Of a DNA stretch of 64,000 nucleotides, positions 17,939 to 26,810 are shown in pieces; position 1 is the stretch's first letter; every line of letters starts with the position of its first letter. Source of the DNA: Bacteroidota bacterium (GTDB lineage: Bacteria > Bacteroidota > Bacteroidia > B-17B0 > Aurantibacillaceae); the NCBI GenBank assembly GCA_016711805.1, contig JADJSH010000020.1:7433-71432 (forward strand), read 5' to 3'. The notes below the pieces were generated by a model, which was given only the letters and a program-made list of their open reading frames with translations, did no database searches and had not been told where the DNA came from. The translations under genes and the position numbers were made by a program.

Positions 17939-20302
17939 ATGATTATGAAGAAACTATTAGTATTAATTTTTATTTGCACCGTTTTTGGCATTAAAGCACA
18001 AGATAAATTTACAGTGAGCGGTTACGCCAAAGATGCAAAAAATGGCGAAGCCTTAATTGGGGTTACTGTTTACAAAAAAAATTCTCAAATAGGTACAAGT
18101 ACCAATGAGTACGGTTTTTATTCATTAACGTTGCCTAAAGGTCAAGACACGATTGTGTTTTCTTTTGTTGGATATAAAACGGTTTTGAAACCAATCAATT
18201 TAACGTCTAATCTAACCGTAAGCACCGAAATTGGTGAAGAAGGTAAGGAACTTGAAGAAGTAGTGATCTCTTCGGAAAGAGAAGATAAGAATATCAAGAG
18301 CATGGAAATGAGTGTAGCAAAATTGGATATTAAACAAATTCAAAAAATGCCTGCTTTATTAGGAGAAGTTGATATTGTAAAAAGTATTCAGTTATTGCCA
18401 GGTGTTACAACTGTTGGAGAAGGAGCTAGTGGATTTAATGTGCGTGGGGGAAACATTGATCAAAACTTGGTTTTAATGGATGAAGCACCAGTGTATAATT
18501 CCTCTCACTTATTTGGTTTCTTTTCTATTTTTAATCCTGATGCGGTTAAGGATGTGAAATTGATTAAAGGCGGTATTCCAGCACAATACGGTGGAAGGGC
18601 TTCTTCGGTTTTAGATATTAGAATGAAAGAAGGTAACAGCAAAAAAATGGAAGTTAATGGTGGTTTAGGGACCATTTTCAGCCGTTTGTCTATCGAAGCT
18701 CCAATCTTCAAAGACAAAGCTTCTTTTATTGTAGCAGGTCGTAGAAGTTATATTGATGTATTAGCAAAACCACTTTTAGCAAAACGTCAGCCAGATTTAA
18801 AAGACGCTAAATTTTATTTTTATGATTTAACTGCCAAACTAAATTGGCGCATCAACGATAAGAATACCGTGTTTGCAAGTGGTTATTTAGGACGTGATAT
18901 ATTTGGTGCGGGCTTCGTGTTTAATTGGGGAAATACCACAGGAACCGTTCGTTGGAATCATATTTTTAATAGTAAGTTGTTTATGAACTTAACGGCCTTT
19001 TACAGTAATTATAAATATGAGTTAGGATTTAAAAATGAAGGTAACGCTCAAAAATTTGAATGGAAATCAAACATTATCAATTATAGTTTTAAACCAGATT
19101 TTACCTATTATTTGAATAATAAAAACACCATTAAATTTGGAGCGCAGGCTATCTTATACACTTTTAAACCAGGAGAGGCAATCATTACTTCCGAAAATGG
19201 CGATAAGTCAAACATCAGTTTAGATAATCAGTATGGCGTAGAATATGCTGCCTATGTTGACAACGAACAAAAATTATCTAATCGTTTTACATTGCAATAT
19301 GGTTTAAGATGGTCTTTTTTTAATTATATGGGTAAAGGTACTAAATACACTTATCGCGATACGATTCCAAACGAAAGCAAACCATTAGAGAAAGAAGAAA
19401 AAATTGGAGATGGAAAAAATATTGCTACCTACAATAACCCAGAACCACGTTTAGCAGTTAATTATACTATCAACGATAAAAGCTCCGTTAAATTAGGTTA
19501 CAACCGTATGTCGCAATATTTACATATTGTGTCTAATACAGCCGCATCTACACCATTAGATATTTATACACCCGTAACTAATAATGTAAAGCCTTTAATC
19601 TCTGATCAAATTACTTTAGGGTACTTCCGTAACTTTAAAGATAATATGTTTGAAACATCGGCAGAGATTTATTATAAGGACATGCAAAACCAATTAGATT
19701 ATGTGGATAATGCGAACTTATTATTAAACCCACGATTAGAATCTGATTTAGTGCAAGGTAAAGGACGTGCTTATGGCTTTGAATTATATTTGAAAAAAGC
19801 AAAAGGTAAATTTACAGGTTGGGTAAGTTATACCTTATCAAAAACTGAACGTCAGGTACGTGGTATTAGTAACGAAGAATGGTTTTTATCAAAGTATGAT
19901 AGAACGCATAATGTAAACACTGTTTTAATTTTTGATTTAAATAAACGTTTTAGTTTCTCTGCAAACTTTGTGTATCAAACGGGTACACCTGCTACATTCC
20001 CTACTGCTAAAGTAGAAGTTCAAGGTTATGTTATCCCATATAATACCGATAACAAGCGTAATAATTATCGTAATACACCTTATCATAGAGCTGATATAGG
20101 GATCACATGTAACTTATCACCAAATAATAAAAAAGGACGTAAACATGCACTCGTATTAAGTGTGTATAATGTCTATAACAGAAGAAATGCTTTCTCTATT
20201 TATTTTAGAAATAATCCTGATTATCCAGTAAATACAGAAGCAGTTCGTTACTCTGTTATAGCATCTATTGTTCCAGCGATTACTTACAATTTTAAATTTT
20301 AA
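17939..20302 (+). CDS. TonB-dependent outer-membrane receptor with carboxypeptidase-like N-terminal domain
   Basis: The protein has 787 residues; a second in-frame ATG at 17945 (MKKLLV) is an equally good start. A signal peptide ends in GIKAQ. Residues 25-110 are the carboxypeptidase D regulatory-like domain (VSGYAKDAKNGEALIGVTVY, split VSGYAKDAKNGE and ALIGVTVY). The plug domain follows: LPGVTTVGEGASGFNVRGG and NLVLMDEAPVYN. The rest is a 22-strand-type barrel ending in the aromatic F-K-F. It imports a substrate with energy from TonB/ExbBD; the ligand is not readable. The next gene, 18 bp downstream, is a DUF4249 lipoprotein, a frequent Bacteroidota partner. Confidence 0.9.
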   Translation: MIMKKLLVLIFICTVFGIKAQDKFTVSGYAKDAKNGEALIGVTVYKKNSQIGTSTNEYGFYSLTLPKGQDTIVFSFVGYKTVLKPINLTSNLTVSTEIGEEGKELEEVVISSEREDKNIKSMEMSVAKLDIKQIQKMPALLGEVDIVKSIQLLPGVTTVGEGASGFNVRGGNIDQNLVLMDEAPVYNSSHLFGFFSIFNPDAVKDVKLIKGGIPAQYGGRASSVLDIRMKEGNSKKMEVNGGLGTIFSRLSIEAPIFKDKASFIVAGRRSYIDVLAKPLLAKRQPDLKDAKFYFYDLTAKLNWRINDKNTVFASGYLGRDIFGAGFVFNWGNTTGTVRWNHIFNSKLFMNLTAFYSNYKYELGFKNEGNAQKFEWKSNIINYSFKPDFTYYLNNKNTIKFGAQAILYTFKPGEAIITSENGDKSNISLDNQYGVEYAAYVDNEQKLSNRFTLQYGLRWSFFNYMGKGTKYTYRDTIPNESKPLEKEEKIGDGKNIATYNNPEPRLAVNYTINDKSSVKLGYNRMSQYLHIVSNTAASTPLDIYTPVTNNVKPLISDQITLGYFRNFKDNMFETSAEIYYKDMQNQLDYVDNANLLLNPRLESDLVQGKGRAYGFELYLKKAKGKFTGWVSYTLSKTERQVRGISNEEWFLSKYDRTHNVNTVLIFDLNKRFSFSANFVYQTGTPATFPTAKVEVQGYVIPYNTDNKRNNYRNTPYHRADIGITCNLSPNNKKGRKHALVLSVYNVYNRRNAFSIYFRNNPDYPVNTEAVRYSVIASIVPAITYNFKF

Positions 20303-20320
20303 TTTTTTTAATATAGAATT

Positions 20321-21184
20321 ATGAAGACTCTTAAATTATTTTTTGTTTTACTAACAGTTATCAGCTTGACGTCTTGCGAAGATGTGATACAAGTTAAATT
20401 AGATGAAGGCGATCCCATTGTAACTATTGATGCGTTTATCAACGATATGCAATTGCAACAGAAGGTTAGATTAACATACACCGACGGTTATTTTAGCCAA
20501 AAACCAAATGAACCTATTATTGGAGCAACAGTTACGGTGAAAGATTTAACTACTGGAGTAGATTATATATTTAACGACAATAACAATGGTGATTATGTAT
20601 GGACACCAACTGATACACTTAGAGTAGGGCATAACTACGAACTAACAGTAACGCATCAAGGAAATGTGTACAAATCTACGTCACGCATGAATAGAACGTC
20701 GAAGGTTGATAGTATTATTTCTGAATTTAAAGAAGGTGGAGGCCTTGCCGCGACTGAGCCAGGTTATGATATGGCGTTTTTAGGTTTTGATATTCCGGGA
20801 GATACCGTTGATTATTATTGGATTAAATCTTACCGTAATGGTGTATTTTTTAATAAAGGTGGTGATATTAATATTTGTGCTGACGCTGCTTTTGGAGCTG
20901 GTGCCGATGGTTTCCCATTTATTACACCAATTGCGCAAGGCATTACACCTTTTGGAGAACGTTTTAATAAATTTGATGTGTGTCGTGTTGAAATACATTC
21001 TATTAATTTAGAAACCTACAATTTTTTAACGCAAGTGCAAACACAAACTACTAATTCAGGTTTATTTGCAACGAGTCCTGAAAACGTAAAAACGAATATT
21101 AAAAATACAACCAGTGATAAAACAAAAGTAGTAGGTTGGTTTTGTATGAGTGCCGTTGGTTTTAGAGAAAGAGTGGCGGAGTAG
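20321..21184 (+). CDS. DUF4249 family lipoprotein, partner of the TonB receptor
   Basis: The protein has 287 residues. It begins with a lipoprotein signal (LFFVLLTVISLTSC, Cys19) followed by EDVIQVKLDEGDPIVTIDAF, IGATVTVKDLTTG and YELTVTHQGNVYKS, the typical DUF4249 start with an Ig-like strand pattern. The family is nearly always encoded next to a TonB receptor with a carboxypeptidase-like domain and probably forms a surface lipoprotein lid or cofactor, but the substrate is unknown. It should be co-transcribed with the receptor, 18 bp upstream, under the promoter/operator at 17888-17924. Confidence 0.82.
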   Translation: MKTLKLFFVLLTVISLTSCEDVIQVKLDEGDPIVTIDAFINDMQLQQKVRLTYTDGYFSQKPNEPIIGATVTVKDLTTGVDYIFNDNNNGDYVWTPTDTLRVGHNYELTVTHQGNVYKSTSRMNRTSKVDSIISEFKEGGGLAATEPGYDMAFLGFDIPGDTVDYYWIKSYRNGVFFNKGGDINICADAAFGAGADGFPFITPIAQGITPFGERFNKFDVCRVEIHSINLETYNFLTQVQTQTTNSGLFATSPENVKTNIKNTTSDKTKVVGWFCMSAVGFRERVAE

Positions 21185-21188
21185 AGGG

Positions 21189-21262
21189 AGGATTAAAGAT
21201 TTATGATAAAAGACGAATGATAATAATAGGTTTCTTTAATCCTTTGTCATTTATCTTTTATC
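21189..21262. repeat. Imperfect palindrome between convergent genes
   Basis: The arms AGGATTAAAGA (21189-21199) and TCTTTAATCCT (21233-21243) are exact complements. A second pair, GATAAAAGAC...ATGA and TCATTTATCTTTTATC, interleaves with them. It may act as a bidirectional terminator for the DUF4249 and L,D-transpeptidase genes, or be a dispersed repeat; it extends into the last codons of the latter. Confidence 0.6.
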
Positions 21263-22933
21263 TGATTTATAAATAAGGTTCATCATATCCTCATCTTTTC
21301 TATACACATCAATATATAGTTTTAGTCCTGTGCTATCAGCATGAGCGGTGTAATAGCGAGTGAAAATTGGCAATGCTTTTTTTAGTTTAATTTTCTTTTG
21401 TTCTTGTTTTACAAAATATACTTGTAAGCTATCATGCGTATAATGTACGCTATCATCTCTAATTAAAAAATCGGCAAAGTCAATAAAGTTTTCTAACCTG
21501 ATACATCCGTGGCTTTGCGAACGAGAACTTGTTTTAAAGTATCTTTTAGAATTAGTGTCGTGCAAATACACACCAAAAGGATTATGAAAATTGAATTTTA
21601 CAACGCCTAAACTATTTTCTTCGCCAATACGTTGTCTAAATCTCACTGGTAAATAATCTTTGGTATATTTTCTCCAAGGTATTTTTGTGTAATCTAATAC
21701 TTTATCGCCAGCGCCTAATACTTCAAAGTTTTTTCTTCTGATATAAGAAGTATCGTGTTGTACGGCTGGTAAAATTTCTTTAGTTGCGATGCTTATTGGA
21801 ACATTCCAATATGGATAAATTAGCATGTGATCGATTTTACTTTTTAAAATAGGAGTTTGATGGTCAGGTTTTCCACACACAACAGCAGATTGCATTACAA
21901 CAGTATCTTTTTCAAAAACAGTTAACCAAAATGCAGGAATATTAATGAATGCATATTTTTCAGGAAATTTAGTTTCCCAACGCCAGCGTTCCATAGCCAT
22001 ACAAATTTGTTTAATAATCTTTTCTCGATTATAAGAAAATGCCTGAGTTGTATATTTTCCTATTTTACCATCTGGTTGGATAAACCATTTTTTTTGTAAC
22101 TTATTTAAAGCCCTTGCTAATTTGGTGCTATCGTTAGCTTGGATAGTACTGTCATATAAGCCTTGCTTGATTAAACTTTTTTTAATGAGTTGTAGTTTAA
22201 CGGCAGTATCTTTTTCGGTTACAAAAGGAATAGAATCTACCTGATACAAAGTGGGATTATTTAATATCGTGGCTAGTTCTTTTTTGAGCATTCGGTAATT
22301 ATAAAACTTTGGCTCTAACGAATCTAATGATGCTTTTAAATTTGCTTGTTTATATCCGCTTACTAAAATACTATCCCAGCCTTTATCTAGTTTACTAAAA
22401 TTAGTTTGTAGTAAAAGACTATCTGTATAAAATCGTCCTTTATTTAAATGAGCGCCCATTAAAAAATAGGCATCACTTAATAATAATTCAGCTTTTACTA
22501 ATGAGGTTACATTAATTAATTCTTTGTTGGAATGAATCGAGTCAATATGACTTTTAATTTTTTGTAAATGATAATTATTTGGTATTAGACCATAGTAATT
22601 AATCTTTTCAATTAATTTCAGTAAGCTGTCTCCTTTTTGGTTGAAATTATCTTTATCAAACCACAATAGTTTATTGTTGTATTGAGTATTAAAATAACGG
22701 TAACAGGTTAATGGTATAGAATCGATAGAAATAATAGAATCTTTGGTAAGGAAAGAGGATAGTTGATTAACGGTTTCTTTCTCTAAATCTTGCGGCGTAC
22801 TAACTTTTACAGTTTTAACTTCCTTTGTTTCGTTTGAACAGGAATAAAAAATAAATACGCTAACTACTACTATAAAAAAACAAAAGCCCATCCGCCAGCT
22901 GGCGGATAAGGCTTTACATTTAATTTCTATCAT
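21251..22933 (-). CDS. L,D-transpeptidase, YcbB-type, lipoprotein
   Basis: The protein has 560 residues from the ATG at 22933. The n-region carries Lys5, Lys7 and Arg14, then FFIVVVSVFIFYSC gives a lipobox-like end. The middle is the YcbB scaffold domain with a peptidoglycan-binding-like helix (KLARALNKLQKKWFIQPDGKIG, split). The YkuD catalytic domain has the motif SQSHGCIRLEN with His475 and nucleophile Cys477. The enzyme makes 3-3 crosslinks in peptidoglycan or attaches proteins to it, in the periplasm. A 16-bp palindrome (22891-22906) falls in the n-region codons. An internal ATG at 22891 lies at its edge but gives a signal without positive charge, so the longer start is preferred. The preceding gene on this strand ends 7 bp away. 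Confidence 0.88.
   Translation of the reverse strand: MIEIKCKALSASWRMGFCFFIVVVSVFIFYSCSNETKEVKTVKVSTPQDLEKETVNQLSSFLTKDSIISIDSIPLTCYRYFNTQYNNKLLWFDKDNFNQKGDSLLKLIEKINYYGLIPNNYHLQKIKSHIDSIHSNKELINVTSLVKAELLLSDAYFLMGAHLNKGRFYTDSLLLQTNFSKLDKGWDSILVSGYKQANLKASLDSLEPKFYNYRMLKKELATILNNPTLYQVDSIPFVTEKDTAVKLQLIKKSLIKQGLYDSTIQANDSTKLARALNKLQKKWFIQPDGKIGKYTTQAFSYNREKIIKQICMAMERWRWETKFPEKYAFINIPAFWLTVFEKDTVVMQSAVVCGKPDHQTPILKSKIDHMLIYPYWNVPISIATKEILPAVQHDTSYIRRKNFEVLGAGDKVLDYTKIPWRKYTKDYLPVRFRQRIGEENSLGVVKFNFHNPFGVYLHDTNSKRYFKTSSRSQSHGCIRLENFIDFADFLIRDDSVHYTHDSLQVYFVKQEQKKIKLKKALPIFTRYYTAHADSTGLKLYIDVYRKDEDMMNLIYKSDKR
22891..22906. repeat. Perfect 16-bp palindrome in signal-peptide codons
   Basis: TCCGCCAGCTGGCGGA is fully self-complementary and GC-rich in an AT-rich setting. 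It encodes the ASWR part of the n-region of the L,D-transpeptidase signal peptide. The CCGCCAGCTGGCGG type is a repeat I know from Bacteroidota genomes. Confidence 0.75.
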
Positions 22934-22940
22934 AAAAAAG

Positions 22941-24000
22941 TTATTTGCTCACGTTAAATTTATCAGATTTTAAAACTAGGTTGTTTTTGTCAACCACATG
23001 ATAAATATACATACCGCTTGATAAATTTGATAAATTCATTTTAGCTTTCCCCATTTCTAAAACTTCCGTAGCAACTAATTTTCCTGTTACATCAAATGCC
23101 ATTACTTTAGCAGCTTCTGGGCTTGTTGTAGCAAAGTTAATGATAGTTGCAGCTGGATTTGGATATACAGATAATTCGATAGAAGCTTTTTGAGATTCGT
23201 TTACACTAACAACGTTATAATCTCTTTGAACTGTTACGCTTTTTACTATATTAACTGTTGGACCACTAACTGAACTTAAATTAGCAGTGAAGTTTGAAAT
23301 TGATAAAAGCGGAGCTCTAGAAGCACTAGGAGAATAAAAGTCATAATTCTCGCGAGTTACGGTAAATGTGATTGCAATTGGTGGAAAAGCAAGAGTTACA
23401 TTGCCTAGCAAATATTCAGTTGTTTTAACTCGAATTGCATCTGTAAATGATTTTAAAGTTGTTCCTGCAGCTGCGCCTGGTACATCTAAATTTAATGTTC
23501 CTGTTCCATGCAACTGTTGCAGTAACAGTTCCTCCAATTACACCGGTATTACCAAAAACAACCAACAGAACCTGAAGGCGTAGAAGTCGTAGAAGTGTTA
23601 AGGCCATAGGATAAGTTGCATAAATAGCAGGGTTTGAATAGATAATTGTTCCATTAACTATGCCAAAATTACATCTCCACCATAATAATTTAAATCAGTA
23701 GCACTTGATTTGTAATAAGCAATATCAGTTGAAGCAGAGGATACAGAAACATCTGATGATGGATAAGATGCGTTTACTAGCAGCAATAGTTGAGTAATTT
23801 GCCACAGCCACAGTCGTTGTGTTTAAAGATGTGAAATTCCAAGTTGCAGCTGCTCCTGTTGCTCCGCCAGTTACACCAGTAGTATCACATTGAAATAAGT
23901 CGTAGTTAAAGCCAACTGTTGGTGCATGATTTGCTTGCGTCAACTGTGCATTTGCACCTAGACTAAATAATATTGATAAAGAAAGTAAAGTTTTTTTCAT
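22941..24000 (-). pseudogene. T9SS cargo gene broken by several frameshifts
   Basis: The start MKKTLLSLSILFSLGANAQ (24000) is a normal signal peptide and the end carries an intact sorting domain (VYPNPAATIINF, MAFDVTGKLVATEV, LSSGMYIYHVV). Between them the protein can be followed only by changing frame at about 23775, 23655, 23610, 23565 and 23520. For example NASYPSSDVSVSSASTDIAYY and GNTGVIGGTVTATVA lie in different frames. The rest is a beta-rich secreted protein with no recognised domain. The dense shifts mean either a decaying gene or poor local sequence. A good promoter precedes it. Confidence 0.75.
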
Positions 24001-24022
24001 GTGTTTGTTTTTTATATTTATT

Positions 24023-24052
24023 CAAATGTATTTATAATTCAGCTAGTTGCAA
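24023..24052 (-). promoter_or_regulatory. Bacteroidota-type promoter of the broken T9SS gene
   Basis: On the minus strand TTG (24052-24050), a 19-nt spacer and TACATTTG (24030-24023) match the consensus exactly. The ATG is at 24000. Confidence 0.75.
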
Positions 24053-24176
24053 AATTTATTTCCATAATTTCTTACCTGTTCATTGGATTACTTTATTGTT
24101 TTAGTCCTTTTAAATATGATGTATATTTGTTTTTTTTATTACTTAATTCTCATGTAATTCTATTAATAAGATGATT

Positions 24177-25580
24177 TTAAAATACCATCTTACCCGGGTT
24201 CAAAATCATGTTTGGATCAAATAATTTCTTGATGTTTCTCATTAATTCTAATTGATATTCTGGAAATACAATAGATAAATACTCTTTTTGAACTAATCCA
24301 ATCCCGTGTTCTCCACTAATAGTGCCTCCTAGTTTTTTACAAAGTTCAAAAATTTCCACAATGCCTTTTGGTAATTCGGTTTCCCATACTTCATCAGATA
24401 AATCACCTTTAATAATGTTTACGTGTAAGTTTCCATCGCCTGCATGACCGTAGCACACACTTTTAAATCCGTATTTTGAACCAATTTCTTTAACGCCTTT
24501 TAATAAAACTGGTAATTCAGCTCTCGGTACAACGGTATCTTCTTCTTTGTACACCGAATTACTTTTTACTGCTTCGCCAACTTTACGTCTAATTTTCCAA
24601 AGAGATGCTTTTTGTTCAGTACTATCAGCCATTAATATTTCATCGCAACCATGCTCCGTCATGATGTTACTAATGGTTTCGCAGTCGTTAAATAACACAT
24701 CCATGTTATTGCCATCAACTTCAATCAGTAGTAAGGCTTGCCATTCTGGTTTAATTTCAAAATTTACTTCGCCTGCATATTTTATACTCCAATCAATGGC
24801 GTCGCGTTCCATAAATTCCATAGCACTTGGTGTAATACCTGCTCTAAATGTTGCTCCAACGGCTTCACATGCTTTTTCTGCTGAGGTAAAAGGAACTAGC
24901 ATTAATAAATCATGTTTTGGTAATGGAATTAATTTAAAAACTATTTTAGTAATGATACCTAAAGTGCCTTCGCTACCAACCATTAAATGCGTTAAATTAT
25001 ATCCTGTTGAATATTTTAATGTGTTAGCACCTGTCCAAATAATATCGCCGTTAGGTAATACCATTTCAATGTTTAATACATAATCTCTGGTTGTACCATA
25101 TTTCACTGCTTTTGGTCCGCCGCTGCTGTGTGCTACGTTACCACCTAACGAACAACTTCCCCAACTAGCAGGATCAGGTGGATAAAACAAACCAACTTTT
25201 TTAACTTCTTCCTGAAATACATAATTAATTACCCCAGGTTCAACCGTAGCTTGCAAATTGCGTTCATCTATCTGTAGAATATTGTTGAAGCGTTCCATGC
25301 TTATAATAATGCCGCCATGAATAGGTAGTGCACCACCGCTTAAACCTGTGCCTGCGCCACGCGCTGTTACTGGTATTTTATGAGTATTAGCTAATTTCAT
25401 AATTTCTGAAATTTGACTAACGGTTTTGGGCTTAACGACTACTTCGGGTTTAAAAATAAAATCTTCCGTTTCATCCTGACCGTATTTTTCTAAATTATCA
25501 TAGTCAGTTAATACGTCTTGTGCATCAATTATTTTTTTTAATTGTTCAATGATGTTTTCATTGATTTTTGTGTAAGTCAT
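24177..25580 (-). CDS. FAD-linked oxidase, GlcD/D-lactate dehydrogenase type
   Basis: The protein has 467 residues. The PCMH-type FAD-binding domain is clear: PVTARGAGTGLSGGALP, TVEPGVINYVFQ, YPPDPASWGSCSLGGNVAHSSGGPKAVKYG (read as PPDPASWGSCSLGGNVA and GGPKAVKYG). The C-terminal cap has the family-typical CYGHAGDGNLHVNI and GTISGEHGIGLVQKEYL. These enzymes oxidise 2-hydroxy acids such as glycolate or D-lactate and pass electrons to the respiratory chain. No iron-sulphur partner (GlcF) is adjacent, so the single-subunit D-lactate or D-2-hydroxyglutarate type is more likely. The next gene on the strand starts 9 bp upstream. Confidence 0.88.
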   Translation of the reverse strand: MTYTKINENIIEQLKKIIDAQDVLTDYDNLEKYGQDETEDFIFKPEVVVKPKTVSQISEIMKLANTHKIPVTARGAGTGLSGGALPIHGGIIISMERFNNILQIDERNLQATVEPGVINYVFQEEVKKVGLFYPPDPASWGSCSLGGNVAHSSGGPKAVKYGTTRDYVLNIEMVLPNGDIIWTGANTLKYSTGYNLTHLMVGSEGTLGIITKIVFKLIPLPKHDLLMLVPFTSAEKACEAVGATFRAGITPSAMEFMERDAIDWSIKYAGEVNFEIKPEWQALLLIEVDGNNMDVLFNDCETISNIMTEHGCDEILMADSTEQKASLWKIRRKVGEAVKSNSVYKEEDTVVPRAELPVLLKGVKEIGSKYGFKSVCYGHAGDGNLHVNIIKGDLSDEVWETELPKGIVEIFELCKKLGGTISGEHGIGLVQKEYLSIVFPEYQLELMRNIKKLFDPNMILNPGKMVF

Positions 25581-25589
25581 TTTATAATA

Positions 25590-26090
25590 TTATTTATTAA
25601 GGTAGAGATTAATTATTTTTTCAGCTTCCTCTTGTTGTTGAGTTCCAATTAAAAAAGGTTTGCCATTTGCTTGTATGAGTTTTATGCCGTAGTTCCCAGA
25701 AACATTATAACACCAACCATTGCCAGATACACTGTAACGAACTCCCCATCCACCATAATCTGTTAATGGAGAATATTTAATAACTGAAATAGATTGTATT
25801 TCGTTCCACGCTATATTTTTTTTAGCGAATGGAATGCCACGAAAATTAGTAAATATGCCATTTTCAGTAATGTTTGTTTCTAACTTTAAAAATAGAAACC
25901 AAATAAAAACTAAAATCAAAAAAATAATTATTAATATAAAAAATAAAGGTTCATTTTGATTGTTTTTTGTCTGCACATTTCCTGATTGAATTAAGAAAAA
26001 CATTATAGCAGTAATAACAACAGGAAATCCAGCAATTAAATAATGCCACCATTTATTAAATTGTTGTATTTCGGTAAATGATGGATTCAT
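25590..26090 (-). CDS. Small two-TM protein with PH-like C-terminal domain
   Basis: The protein has 166 residues. Two hydrophobic helices (about 17-37 WHYLIAGFPVVITAIMFFLI and 48-68 PLFFILIIIFLILVFIWFLF) are followed by a beta-rich domain: TENGIFTNFRGIPFAKKNIAWNEI, SVIKYSPLTDYGGWGVRYS and GKPFLIGTQQQEEAEKIINLYL (fragments). This is the layout of bacterial membrane proteins with a pleckstrin-like (bPH) domain. Function is unknown. It lies between higA (1 bp) and the FAD oxidase (9 bp) in a tight leftward run. Confidence 0.65.
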   Translation of the reverse strand: MNPSFTEIQQFNKWWHYLIAGFPVVITAIMFFLIQSGNVQTKNNQNEPLFFILIIIFLILVFIWFLFLKLETNITENGIFTNFRGIPFAKKNIAWNEIQSISVIKYSPLTDYGGWGVRYSVSGNGWCYNVSGNYGIKLIQANGKPFLIGTQQQEEAEKIINLYLNK

Positions 26091-26091
26091 G

Positions 26092-26451
26092 TTATGCTAT
26101 TAAAGATTCGTATGGAACACCAAATGCTTCATGCAATAGTTTAATTGTGCGAAGTGTTAATTGTCTTTTTTTTGAAAAAAATTCGGATACAATTCCTTTG
26201 CTCCCAAAATAAGGAACTAAATCTTTTGGTTTTAAGCCATGCTCTTCCATAATATATTTAATGGTTTCTATAGGTGTTGGCGCAGATATGGGAAAATGAA
26301 TTTCTTCAAAAGAGGCAACCAAAGTTCCTAAAACGTCTAACTCATCATATTCTACTGAGTTTTTTTTAGGATTTTTTAAGATCAAATCATCAATGCGTTT
26401 TAAAGCATGTTTATAATCTGTTTTTGTTCGGATGGGTTTTATAGTTTCCAT
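26092..26451 (-). CDS. higA: HigA-type antitoxin
   Basis: The protein has 119 residues. The C-terminal half is a helix-turn-helix domain (TPIETIKYIMEEHGLKPKDLVPYFG, GIVSEFFSKKRQLTLRTIKLLHEAFGVP, split) typical of the HigA group with a long N-terminal region that contacts the toxin. It lies 4 bp downstream of the toxin gene, the reversed toxin-first order that characterises HigBA. The protein should neutralise HigB and repress the pair by binding the palindrome at 26782-26798. Confidence 0.87.
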   Translation of the reverse strand: METIKPIRTKTDYKHALKRIDDLILKNPKKNSVEYDELDVLGTLVASFEEIHFPISAPTPIETIKYIMEEHGLKPKDLVPYFGSKGIVSEFFSKKRQLTLRTIKLLHEAFGVPYESLIA

Positions 26452-26455
26452 GGTA

Positions 26456-26749
26456 TTAAATTGTTTTTACATTAATTTTATCGTATTCGGTATGTGTTCC
26501 AATAAACCTAATATATATTTTTTGACCGTCAAAATAAATGACCACAATTAATCGGTAATGATTGCCTTTTATATTAAAAACAACTCTATTTTCTCCAGCA
26601 TAGTCAGCAGATGGAAAATCTTTTTTTAATTCATTTATATTTTTCCAATTTGCTTTAGATACCTTACTGAACCAGTAACGCAACGCAACTTCTGAATCCT
26701 GATGCTTCGCCCAAAATGCAATTAGTTTTGTTCGAGAAATAACATGCAT
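26456..26749 (-). CDS. higB: HigB-type mRNA interferase toxin
   Basis: The protein has 97 residues of the RelE-fold HigB family: MHVISRTKLIAFWAKHQDSE, LRYWFSKVSKANWKNINELKKDFPSADY (split) and NIKGNHYRLIVVIYFDGQKIYIRFIGTHTEYDKI, with the conserved ...GNxYRL... and ...GTHxEYDxI ending. Such toxins cleave mRNA on the ribosome. The cognate antitoxin follows immediately. The start codon is 17 nt after the -7 box. Confidence 0.88.
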   Translation of the reverse strand: MHVISRTKLIAFWAKHQDSEVALRYWFSKVSKANWKNINELKKDFPSADYAGENRVVFNIKGNHYRLIVVIYFDGQKIYIRFIGTHTEYDKINVKTI

Positions 26750-26766
26750 GATTTTGTTTTATGGGA

Positions 26767-26798
26767 CAAAAATAGTAAAAAGTTCTCAAATTGAGAAC
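26767..26798 (-). promoter_or_regulatory. higBA promoter with palindromic operator
   Basis: GTTCTCAA-A-TTGAGAAC (26782-26798) is a perfect 8+1+8 palindrome. On the minus strand a TATTTTTG -7 box (26774-26767) lies 7 nt downstream of it, so the palindrome covers the -33 to -15 region. This placement suits autorepression by HigA. Confidence 0.8.
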
Positions 26799-26810
26799 AA
26801 ATTATTTGAA

